A stretch of DNA of 64,000 nt from assembly GCF_035917415.1 (NCBI RefSeq), contig NZ_CP109073.1:558001-622000 (forward strand). Direction: 5' to 3'. This DNA comes from Streptomyces sp. NBC_01803. Its GTDB lineage: Bacteria; Actinomycetota; Actinomycetes; Streptomycetales; Streptomycetaceae. The notes below the pieces were generated by a model. It was given only the letters and a program-made list of their open reading frames with translations. It was not told the origin of the DNA and did not search any database. Both the position numbers and the translations under genes were made by a program. This document shows, one piece after another, positions 36,833 to 46,800 of the stretch; the stretch's first letter is position 1, and each line of letters begins with the position of its first letter.

Positions 36833-37450
36833 TCACAGCATGAAGTCGTACGAGAGAAAGCCCTCCGCCTCGGGCCAGACGGCGAAGCTGCGCAGTCCGT
36901 AGAGCAAGGGCTGCTGGACGCCCTGCCGGACGACCCGGGTGACACCGCCCATGATCACGACGTGGTCGCCCACTGTGTGGTGGGCGGTCACCGAGCAATC
37001 GGCGATGGTGTAGGCCGCCTGGAACAGGTGCGGTCCGGCCGCGCCCTCGCCCGCTCCCCAGGCCACGCGGTCGAACCGGTCCGCCGCCCCGGAGGCGAAG
37101 AGCTCCGCGGTGCTCTGTGCCCCGCCGCGCAGCAGGTTCACGGCGAACCGGCCGCTGTCCAGCACCGCGTCGAGCGTGGGGCTGCCCCGGCGCATGCACA
37201 CCAGCAGGATGGGCGGTTCGAGGGAGACGCTGCACAGCGAGGTCAGGGTCATGCCCCAGGGGACCCCATCGGCTCCGGTGGTCGTGACGATGGTCACGCC
37301 GGTGGGGAAGCCGGCCATGAGCGTGCGGAAGTCGGCCGGCCGCTGCGGCTGGGTGGACGGGACGGGCGGCTCGGGCCGGTGGGCGGGCGGGTCGGGCGGG
37401 TGGCCGGGCCGGGTGGCGACGCCCCTGGCCGTCGGGTGCTCTGCGGTCAT
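36833..37450 (-). CDS. Flavin reductase family protein
   Basis: ATG 37450 (MTAEHPTARG) has AGGAG 13 bases upstream and gives 205 residues. After a Pro-rich N-terminus of about 45 residues, the flavin-reductase fold begins at FRTLMAGFPTGVTIVTTTGA. It carries WGMTLTSLCSVSLEPPILLV, RFAVNLLRGGAQ and the late-domain HTVGDHVVIMGGV. Such enzymes use NAD(P)H to make FADH2 or FMNH2. It lies 26 bases before the adenylation homologue and two genes after the PKS proteins. The natural role is to supply FADH2 to the FAD-dependent halogenases of the same cluster. Confidence 0.88.
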   Translation of the reverse strand: MTAEHPTARGVATRPGHPPDPPAHRPEPPVPSTQPQRPADFRTLMAGFPTGVTIVTTTGADGVPWGMTLTSLCSVSLEPPILLVCMRRGSPTLDAVLDSGRFAVNLLRGGAQSTAELFASGAADRFDRVAWGAGEGAAGPHLFQAAYTIADCSVTAHHTVGDHVVIMGGVTRVVRQGVQQPLLYGLRSFAVWPEAEGFLSYDFML

Positions 37451-37524
37451 GCCGGGTTCTCTTCTCCTGAGGAATCGGGCGCCCGTTGGGCCGGGGGCGC
37501 GTGTGCCGTCACCGCCGGTGCGCG

Positions 37525-38319
37525 TCACCTGCCGCGCGCGGCGGCCTCCAGCGGAACGGCGGCGCGGATCTCCGCGACCAGGGCCTCGGTGAACGCCGGG
37601 AAGCCTTCGCCCAGGAAGTGGAAGTGGCCGCCGGGGAAGACCCGGTGCCGGAACGGTCCCGAGGTCTCCGCCGCCCAGTCGGTGAGCCCCGAGGGCGGGG
37701 CCAGGGCATCGTCCGCGGCGGCGAAGGCCGTGACGGGACAGTCCAGGGGGCGCCGCAGCGGGTCCGGACGGTACGAGGCGAGAGCCCGTAGATCGCTGCG
37801 CACGAGCCGGATGAACCGGTCCCGGAATTCCGGCAGTTCGTCGAGCCGGTCCGGGAGCCCGCCCAGCCGGGCCAGCCCGCCGGCCAGCTCGGCGTCCGGC
37901 AGTGCCGGGTCGAGTTCACCGGTGCCCGGTGGCCGGCCGGGCGCCACCCGGCCGGAGACCCCCAGCCAGGCCGGCCCGCCGCCCCGGGCCGTCAGGGACC
38001 GCGCGGTCTCGGCGGCGACGATCGCGCCCAGGCTGTGGCCGAACAGGACCAGCGGTGTGTCCCGCCCGCCCGCGCCCGCCTCGGACAGCACGTCCTCGGT
38101 GACGAGGGCGACGAGCGTCGCCATGTCCGGCACCGGGGCGGACGCGTACCGCCGGCCGCGGCCCGGCAGGTCGAGCAGCAGCAGGTCCCAGCTCTCGGGC
38201 AGGTGCCGGGTCATCGGGTAGTAGACGTTCCCCGAGCCGCCGGCGTGCGGGAACACCACCAGGCGCAGCGCGGGATCGCGGAGCGCGCGCGGCCGGACGA
38301 AGGGGTCGGCGGTCCTCAT
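37525..38319 (-). CDS. Type II thioesterase
   Basis: This 264-residue alpha/beta hydrolase has FGHSLGAIVA (nucleophile Ser96), HAGGSGNVYYPMTRHL at the start and GGHFHFLGEG carrying the catalytic histidine, as in stand-alone PKS/NRPS thioesterases. It overlaps the last PKS stop (ATG 38319 with TGA 38318-38316). None of the PKS proteins has its own thioesterase domain, so besides editing it may release the final beta-keto acyl chain, which would then lose CO2. The published neocarzilin cluster has a type II thioesterase at the same place (recalled, not verified here). Confidence 0.93.
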   Translation of the reverse strand: MRTADPFVRPRALRDPALRLVVFPHAGGSGNVYYPMTRHLPESWDLLLLDLPGRGRRYASAPVPDMATLVALVTEDVLSEAGAGGRDTPLVLFGHSLGAIVAAETARSLTARGGGPAWLGVSGRVAPGRPPGTGELDPALPDAELAGGLARLGGLPDRLDELPEFRDRFIRLVRSDLRALASYRPDPLRRPLDCPVTAFAAADDALAPPSGLTDWAAETSGPFRHRVFPGGHFHFLGEGFPAFTEALVAEIRAAVPLEAAARGR

Positions 38320-40823
38320 GCGACCCGCTCCTGTCCGGCGCCGCCGTTCGCGGCCGAGATGCTCTCGGCCAGCTTGCTCATCAGCTCCCGCAGGGGCATG
38401 TCGAGCGAGAGCTCGTCCGCGGTCATGCCCACGGCGAAGCGTTCCTCGACCTTGGTGATGAACAGCGTCGAGAGGAAGGAGTCGCCGCCGATGTCGAGGA
38501 AGGACAGCTCGGGGTCGATCTCCCCCGCCTCGAACACGTCCGCCAGTTGGGCCATCAGATAGTCCGCCACGTCCGCTGGGTCGAGGGAAGGGGGCGCGGG
38601 CACTCCGCCCGCCCCGTCCGTACGGTCGGTGCCGTCGGCCGCCGCGACGGGTTCGTCGATCCAGTACCGGCGGCGGCGGAAGGGATAGGTGGGCAGCTCG
38701 CCGACGAACCGGGCACCGGGGCCGCGCAGGGCGTCGAGGCGCGGGTCGGCGCCCACGGCGAACAGCGCGCCGAGCGCGGCCGAGAGCAGCGCCGGCGCGC
38801 CGTTCGGGTCGGCTCCGACGAGCGGCCGGCTGTGCGTCGCCCCGGCCGTCTCCCACTCGATCCGGGCGAGCGCGTCGTCTCCGGCGCCGCCGGTCGCCGC
38901 GCCACCGTCGTTCCGCACCCGGACCGGGAGACCGAACCGGGACAGGAGGGCCACCAGCCGCTCCTCGGGGCCGGGGGCGTCGCCGGGGCCGGGGCCGGGG
39001 GCGTCGCCGGGGCTGTCGGCGAGCGCGGGGAAGGCGGCGGCCAGCGCGGTGACGGCGCCCGCCAGGCGCTCCGCCGCGCCGTCGGCCCCGGCGGTGATCG
39101 ACAGGGTGACGGCACGCGGCGGCGCCGGGAGGACGGGATGTCCCTCCGCCTCGGCCAGGGCCAGCGCGCCGGCCAGCGCGTCGGCCAGCTCCGCCGGGGT
39201 GGCTCCGGTGACGGCGAGGCGGTGCGCGAAGGGAGCCCGTCCGGCACGGAGGGTGTGGCAGACCGACGGCAGCAGCGAGTCCGCCGTCCGCCTCAGCCGG
39301 TCGCCGACCTCCCCGACGAGGTGCGCCAGGGCCAGCGGGTCCTTGGCGGACAACGTCAGCAGCTCGGACCGCGCGGTGCCCCCGGCCGGGCCGGCGCCGA
39401 CGGCGTCGGCGGGGCGGGGCTCGTACGCCTCCAGCACGGCGTGGACGTTGGTGCCGCTCATCCCGAAGGAGTTGATGCCCGCCACCCGGCGCGGCAGGGT
39501 CCGCGGCCAGGGCTCGTTCCGCCGCGGCACGTCGAACCCCAGCCCGTCCCAGGGAATGTGGGGATTCAGCGGCCCGTCGTCCGGTGCCGCGGCGGCCGGG
39601 ATCTCGCCGTGCTGGAGCATCAGCACGGTCTTCATCACCGAGGCGACACCCGACGCGCCTTCGAGGTGGCCGAGCCGGGACTTGACGCTGCCGATGGCGA
39701 GCGGCGTGCGGCGGCGCCGTACGGCCTTGCCCACGACGCCGTCGAGCGCGCCGATCTCGATCGGGTCGCCCAGCGCCGTTCCGGTGCCGTGGGCCTCGAC
39801 GAAGCCCAAGTCCTCCGGCGCCACCCGGGCGTCGGCCAGCGCGGCCCTGATCACTTCCTGCTGGGCCGGGCCGTTGGGAGCGGTCAGGCCGGAGGCGGCC
39901 CCGTCGTGGTTGACGGCCGTGCCCCGGATGACGGCGAGCACCGGTCGGCCCTCGCGCTCCGCGTCGTCCAGCCGCATCAGGGCGAGGACGCCCACGCCCT
40001 CACCGCGCCCGTAGCCGTCGGCCGTGGCGAGGAACGACTTGGACCGGCCGTCCGGCGACAGGGCCCTGGTCTGGCACAGCGAGACCATGAGGGTCGCGGA
40101 CAGCAGCAGATTCGCGCCGCCGGCGAGCGCGTAACGGCACTCGCGGTCGCGCAGCCCCCGCACGGCGAGGTGCAGCGCGGTCATGGACGAGGAGCAGGCG
40201 GTCTCCACGCCCATCACCGGGCCGGAGAAGCCCATCAGGAAGCTGACCCGCCCGGCGCCGAAACTCAGCCCACCGCCGGTGATGTAGTACGGGTCGACAC
40301 GGGACATGTCGGAGCGGTCCTCGTTCCGCTCGCTGTACTCGGAGGTCATCATGCCGAGATAGACCCCCACGTCGAGCCGGTCGGCCCGCCGGACCGCGAT
40401 CCCGGCCCGCTCCAGCGCCTCCCAGGACGTCTCCAGCAGCATGCGCTGCTGCGGGTCGAGCAGCCGGGCCTCGCGCTGCGAGATCCCGAAGAAGTCGGCG
40501 TCGAAGTGCGCGATGTCGGAGAGGAATCCGGCCCGGTCGACGTAGGAGCGTCCGGCCCGGCCCGGAACCGGGTCGTACGCGGCGCGCAGTCCCGGCCGGT
40601 CCTCGGGGATCGGGGACAACGCCTTGTCGTCGCCGCGCAGGAACTCCCAGTACGCCTCGGGCGAGCTGATGGCCGGCGGAAGGCGCAGCCCCATGCCGAC
40701 GACGGCGACCGGCGCGTGCCGTTCGTCCTCCAGCTCCCGGACCCGGGCTCGCAGCCGGCGCGACAGCCGGAGCTGATCCTCCATCAACGCGCGCAGCGCT
40801 TCTTGTTCCGTGCCGCCGCTCAT
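38316..40823 (-). CDS. Type I PKS, module 4: KS-(AT remnant)-ACP
   Basis: This 835-residue protein has an N-terminal coiled docking helix (about 5-34, [20 protein letters not shown]) and a ketosynthase (37-470) with Cys210 (ETACSSS), His345 (EAHGTGT) and His386 (KSRLGHLEG). A stretch of some 230 residues follows where an AT should be. It has no GHSxG motif but keeps the post-AT linker ([12 protein letters not shown]). The ACP serine is Ser782 in an unusual IGGDS context, not the LGLDS of the other ACPs. No KR, DH or TE is present. It would add one malonyl unit loaded by an AT in trans and leave a beta-ketone, the substrate for chlorination, release and decarboxylation. Confidence 0.93.
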   Translation of the reverse strand: MSGGTEQEALRALMEDQLRLSRRLRARVRELEDERHAPVAVVGMGLRLPPAISSPEAYWEFLRGDDKALSPIPEDRPGLRAAYDPVPGRAGRSYVDRAGFLSDIAHFDADFFGISQREARLLDPQQRMLLETSWEALERAGIAVRRADRLDVGVYLGMMTSEYSERNEDRSDMSRVDPYYITGGGLSFGAGRVSFLMGFSGPVMGVETACSSSMTALHLAVRGLRDRECRYALAGGANLLLSATLMVSLCQTRALSPDGRSKSFLATADGYGRGEGVGVLALMRLDDAEREGRPVLAVIRGTAVNHDGAASGLTAPNGPAQQEVIRAALADARVAPEDLGFVEAHGTGTALGDPIEIGALDGVVGKAVRRRRTPLAIGSVKSRLGHLEGASGVASVMKTVLMLQHGEIPAAAAPDDGPLNPHIPWDGLGFDVPRRNEPWPRTLPRRVAGINSFGMSGTNVHAVLEAYEPRPADAVGAGPAGGTARSELLTLSAKDPLALAHLVGEVGDRLRRTADSLLPSVCHTLRAGRAPFAHRLAVTGATPAELADALAGALALAEAEGHPVLPAPPRAVTLSITAGADGAAERLAGAVTALAAAFPALADSPGDAPGPGPGDAPGPEERLVALLSRFGLPVRVRNDGGAATGGAGDDALARIEWETAGATHSRPLVGADPNGAPALLSAALGALFAVGADPRLDALRGPGARFVGELPTYPFRRRRYWIDEPVAAADGTDRTDGAGGVPAPPSLDPADVADYLMAQLADVFEAGEIDPELSFLDIGGDSFLSTLFITKVEERFAVGMTADELSLDMPLRELMSKLAESISAANGGAGQERVA

Positions 40824-43800
40824 GCCTTCCTCTCCCCTTCCTCTTCCTCCGCCGCCACGTCACTCCGGACGGCGCGGACAAGTTCCTCGAACGACAGCTC
40901 CGACGGCTCCGACAGCTCGGACAGCTCGGACAGCTCGGACAGCTCCGACGGCACGGGCGGTGCTTCCTCGGCGGTTGGGGCGGTGAGCACCGCGGCCGGC
41001 TCCTCCTCGTACAGCAGACCGAGGACGTGGGCCGCGATGCGGGGCACGGTGGGGTGGTCGAGCGCGACCGTGGCGAGCAGGTCCGTGCCGACGGCGTGCG
41101 AGAGCCGGGTCCGCAGATCGATGACCATGATCGAGTCCAGGCCCATGTCACCGAACCCTGCCTCGTCGTTGATCGCCGCCGGTTCGCCCAGCGTCTCGCC
41201 CGCCGTCTCGCGCACGAACCGCCGGAGCGCCTCCTCGCGCTCGTCGGAGCCGAGCCCGTCGAGGACGGACCGCAGCCAGCCCCGTGGCCGGCCCGCCGGC
41301 GCCGCGCGCTCCGCCGTGCCGCCCGTCCGCTCGGTGGCCGCGACCAGGTCCGCCACGAGGGCCGCCCGCGGGTGATCCGCGAGCTGCGCGGCGTAGCGAC
41401 CGGCGTCGACCGCCACCGCCACCAGGCGCGGGGGCCGCCCGATGAGCGCCGCCAGCAGCGGCGCTTCGGCCGTCCCGTCCGTGAGGGGGGTGACGCCGAG
41501 CTTCTCGATGGCCCGCCGTACGGCGTTCGTGGCCGCCAGGCCCCCCTTGGCCTCCGGGGTCCACGGCCCCCAGTCCACGCTGATCGCCGGGACGCCCCCG
41601 GCGCGCAGCGCCTCGGCGAGGCCGGACAACCAGCCGTTGGCGGCGGCGTAGTTGGTCTGGCCGGCGGAGCCGAGGACGCTGGACGCCGAGGAGAAGAGCA
41701 GCAGGGCGTCGAGCGGCTGTCCGCGCAGGGCCGCCGCCAGGTTCGCCGCGCCCCGCGCCTTGGCCGCGAAGACCGTCTCGAAGGACGCGCGGCCGACCTG
41801 TGGGAAGGCCCGGTCGTCGGTGACCCCGGCGAGGTGCAGGACGGTGCGCAGCGGCGCGTCGCGGCCGGCCTCGGCCACGGCCCGCGCGCAGTCCGCAGGG
41901 TCGGTGACGTCACCGCGCACGACCCGTACCGGGACGCCCGCGGCGGTGAGTTCGCCGATGACCCGCCGCGCGGCGGGGTCGGGCGCCGAGCGCGCCATGA
42001 GGGTGATCGCGCGGGCGCCGTGCCGGGCCAGGATTCCGGCGGCGCTCAGGCCGAGCGCGCCCAGGCCGCCGGTGATCAGGGCCCCGCCCGCACCGCCCGC
42101 ACCGCCCGCCGCCGGATCGGCCGGGCCGTGCCCGGCACCGGTCGCGCGGTACGGGGCGAGACGGGCCACGCGGACTCCCCGGCCGCTCACCTCCAGCCTG
42201 GTCTCGGGCACACCGTCGGCGAGCGACCGGTCCAGGGCACGCGCCAGGTCCGCGGCCTCCCAGCCGTCGGTGAGGGTCACCCGCACCAGCCGGCGGTCGC
42301 CCTGCTCCGCCTCCAGGGCGGCGAGCAGGCCCCACAGGGTCTCCCGCACGGGCGCGGTGTCCGCGCCGGAGGCGCCGAGTACGGCGTAGGGGATGTGCCG
42401 CGGGACGGCGCGGAGCGTTGCGGAGAGTGCCACGGCCGCGTCCAGGGCGGCGTCGGGTCCCGCGTCCGGCGCGGTGGTGGCGGACGCGCAGAACCGGGCG
42501 TCGACGATCAGATCGGCCGCCAGGCCGGCCCGGTCGCCCGCCGCCAGGGAGGTGACCCGGTGGCCGAGTTCCTCGTACGCCTTCACCACGGACCGGCCGT
42601 GTTCGTGCTCCGTCCCGACGACGGCGATGTGCCGTGCCGCCGGGTCAGGGGTGCGGGCCTCCGCCGCCTCCTCCCGCCGCGCCGGCTCGGCCCAGACGAG
42701 TTCGTACGTGTGCCGGACGCCCTGCCGCAACGAGGACTGGAGCACCGTCCGGGAGGCGAGCCGGAACCGGAAGCCGTCCATGGCCAGCACCGTGGCGCCG
42801 GTGGCGTCGAAGATGTGCAGATCGGCGGTCTCGACCTGATGGAAGTCACCGTCGTCCGCCCCCTGCCGACGGACCGCCCGGACATGGCCCCACAGGTCCG
42901 CGCCGGGGATCGGCCGGCCCGGGAACGAGACGCGCGCGGCGGCGAAGGGGATGACCAGTCCCTGATCCTGGTCCAGTGGCTCGGGATCGTCCTCGCGCAC
43001 GGCGAACGTCACCGAGCTCTGCAGACAGGAGTCGAGGAGTCCCGGGTGCAGCTGGTAATCCGCCGGATCCTCGTTCATCCGCTCGGGCCAGGCGTACCGG
43101 ATGAGGGCCTCGTCACCGCGGATCCAGGCGTCGCCGATCCACCGGAACGACGGGCCGAGCAGGTAGCCGACGCCGCGCAGATGGCGGTAGAACGCGGCGC
43201 CGCTGAGGTGGCGGTCGGCGCTCGCGATGAAGGCGGCGGGGTCCGGCGCGCTCCGGACTCCCCCTGTGCCGGGGACCGATACCCGGGCGGTCAGGTGCTC
43301 CTGCCACTGCCCGCGCTCCGGGTCGAGCAGGCTGTGCACGCTGACGTGCCGCCTGCCGGGCTCCTCCTCGGCCTCGATGATCTGGAGTTCGTACCGCTCG
43401 CCGTCGTGCAGCACCAGGGCCCGGGGGAAGTGCAGGTCCTCCAGGACGACGGGCTCCCCGGCACTCCCCAGCGCGGACAGCACGGTCGCCGTCTGGGACG
43501 CGCCGGCCACCTGCACGGTGCCGAACAGCCGGTGGTCGTCGAGGTGCGGGGGGTAGACGGTGCTGCGCTCGGTGACGAACACCCGGCGACCGCCGAGGGC
43601 GGGCGAGCGCAGCTCGGTCCCCCACGGGGGGCCGGCGGGCGTCCCGGACACGGCCACCGGCGACGCCGACTCCGCCGGCCCGGCGGACTCCGGCCCGGCC
43701 GCCGAAGGCCAGTGCCGGACGGCGGCGAACGGGTACAGCGGCGCGGCGCCCCGCGGCACCGGCCGCGCGCCGAGCACGGCGCGCCAGTCGAGGTCCTGGC

Positions 43801-46800
43801 CTTCTTCGTAGAGTGCCTTGGCGGCGGCCAGCAGGGCGGCCCGGTCCCCGGAACCGCGCCGCAGGGAGGGCACCGCGCCGCCGGCCGGCGTCAGTCCGGC
43901 GGACCGCACCAGGTTCACCAGGGTGCGGTCGGGGCCGATCTCCAGGCAGATGTCGATGTCCTGACCGCTCAACTGCCGTACCCCGTCGAGGAACCGGACG
44001 GCATGGCGGGCGTGCCGCACCCAGTAGTCCGCGTCAAAGGTGCCGGCGCCCGCGAGCGCACCGGTCAGGTTGGACACGATGGGGCCCCGCGGCGGCCCGA
44101 ATTCCAGCGGGGTCAGCGCGGCGGACAGCTCGCCGAGCACCGGGTCGAGCAGCCGGGAGTGAAAGGCGTGCGAGACGCTGAGCCGCGTGCCGCGCAGCCC
44201 CTCGTCCCGCAGCCGGGCGGCCAGCCGCTCGACGGCCCCGGGCTCGCCGGAGACGACGGTGGCGTCGGGCGCGTTGACGGCCGCGATGTCCAGGCCGGTG
44301 CCGTCGATCAGGCCGAGCACGCGCTCCTCGGGGGCCCGGACGGAGAGCATGGCGCCGCGTTCGGTCCGCTGCATGAGACGGGCCCGTTCGGCGATCAGCC
44401 GCACGCCGGAGGGCAGGTCCATGACCCCGGCGTGGACGGCGGCGGCGACCTCGCCGACGCTGTGTCCCATGACCAGGACCGGGGTGACTCCCCAGGACTC
44501 CCACAGCGCCGCCAGCGCGACCTCCAGGACGAACAGGGCTGGCTGGGTCAGCCAGGTCTCGTTGATCGCGTCCGGGTCGTCGCCGTACAGCGTCAGCTCG
44601 GCCAGCGAGCCGCCGAGGACAGGGGCCAGCAGGCGGTCGCAGGTGTCGAAGACCTCGCGGAACACCGGCTCGGTCTCGTACAGCTCGCGGCCCATGCCGA
44701 AGCGCTGGCTGCCCTGTCCGGAGAAGAGGAAGGCGACGCGCGGACGGGCGCGGGGCCGGTCCGGCGCGGAGCCGGTCAGCAGGGCCTTCCTGAGCTGCTC
44801 CGGGGTCTGTCCCAGCAGAGCGCGCCGGTACGGGAAGTGGGCGCGGCCGGCCGCCGCCGTCGCGGCCAGGGCGGGCAGCTCCGCGGCGGACGCGCCCTCC
44901 AGCCGCCGCGCCCAGGACTCGGCCAGCCGGTCCAGTCCGGGCGCGTCGGGCGCGGACAGCGGGATGAGGTGGGGGGCCCCGGCCGCCCCGCCGCTCGTGG
45001 CGGAGGGAGCGGCGGCCGGGGCGTCGGCGAGCACCACGTGGGCGTTGGTTCCGGTGAGTCCGAAGCCGGAGACGCCGGCCACCCGGGGGTGCGTGCCTGA
45101 ACGCCAGGGTGTCGGGGTGTCCACCACCCTGACGTTCATCTCCGGCCAGTCCACGTGTGGATTGGGCTCGCCGAAGTGGAGGTTGGCCGGAATGAGGTCG
45201 TGGCGCAGAGCGAGGATGGTCTTGATGACCGCGGCCATGCCGGCCGCGGATTCACAGTGACCGATATTGCTCTTCACCGACCCCACGTGCAGGGGTTCAC
45301 CCGGCTTCCGGCCAGGTCCGAGTACCCGCCACGCCGCGGCGAGTTCGATGGGGTCGCCCAGCGCCGTGCCGGTGCCGTGCGCCTCCAGGTAGGAGACCTG
45401 GGCGCCGCCGACCGACGCGTCGGCGAGGGCGTCGGCGAGCAGGGCCCGCTGGGCCGATCCGCTCGGCGCGGTCAGGCCGGACGAAGCGCCGTCCTGGTTC
45501 ACGGCGGTACCGCGGATCACGGCCAGCACCCGGTCGCCGTCGCGCCGGGCGTCGCCGAGCCGTTTGAGGACGAGGACGCCGCAGCCCTCGGCGCGGACGA
45601 ATCCGTTGGCGTCGGCGGAGAAGGTCCGGCAGCGGCCGTCGGGCGACAGCATGTGCGCGCGGCTGGCGGAGACCGAGGCCAGCGGGTCGAGGATGACGTT
45701 GACGCCGCCCGCGAGCACGGCGTCGGTCTCGCCGGAGCGCAGCGAGCGCACCCCGAGGTGGAGTGCCACCAGCGACGAGGAGCACGCGGTGTCCACCGCC
45801 ATGGCCGGGCCGTTCAGGCCGAGCGTGTAGGCGAGGCGTCCGGCGGCGGCGTTGAGCGAGGTGCCGGTGCTGTAGTAGGCGTCCAGCCCCTCGGCGCCGC
45901 CCGCTCCGGCCAGGACACGGGCGTAGTCGGCGTAGCTGATGCCGACGAAGACCCCGGTGCGGGTGTTCCTCAGGGAGTGGGGGTCGATGCCGCCGTCCTC
46001 CAGCGCGTGCCACGCCGATTCCAGGAGCAGCCGTTGTTGGGGGTCGAGGTTCTCCGCCTCGCGGGCCGGGATGCCGAAGAACGAGGCGTCGAAGCGGGAG
46101 ATGTCCGTCAGGAAGCCGCCCTGGTCGGTGGTGATCCACCCGGGCTCGGCGCCGTCGCCGGCCCGGTGGAAGGCGGCGGTGTCGTACCGCTCGGGGGGCA
46201 CCGGCCCCACCGGGTCACGGCCCTCCCTCAGCACGTCCCACAGCTCGTCGAGGGAGTCGCTCCGCGGGAACCGGCCCGCCATGCCGACGACGGCGATGGG
46301 CTCGTTGACCGCGCCCGCGCCCGCGCCCGCGGTCTCGGTCTCGGCCTGGGTCCCGGCCACCGACGCGGCGGGCGCGGTGGCGGGCGCGGGTCGTGCCTGC
46401 GGCGGGGGCGGCGCGGCGGGCGCGAGGGGCACAGCCGAGGCGGCGGGTGCGGCGGGTGCGGCGGGTGCGGTCAACAGGTGGTCGGCGAGTTGGCTCACGG
46501 TCGGGTGGTCGAACACGTCCGAAACCTGGACCGTGACCTCGAACGCCTGGGCGAGCCGGTTCGCCAGGTCCACGGCCATGATGGAGTCCAGGCCGAGATC
46601 GAAGAAGCCCGCGTTCTCCCGGACGGCGTCCGCGCCGCTGTGCCCGAGCTGGGCCGCGAGAAGCCGCGCGACATGGGCGCGGGCGGCGCCCACGCGGGCG
46701 CGTTCCGGCAGGGCCGCCAGGTCGGCCGCGACGGACGGCTCGGCCGGGGCGGGGGTGCCGGAGGACGCGGGCACGTCGCTGAACAGGCCGCGCCGCCGCA

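Noticed and set aside
41027..45100. Very long plus-strand open frame (1357 codons) opposite the PKS gene
   Set aside because: It mirrors the minus-strand PKS codons; composition is Gly/Arg/Val-rich without domains, while the minus strand has complete KS, AT, DH and KR motifs. High GC alone keeps the antisense frame open.
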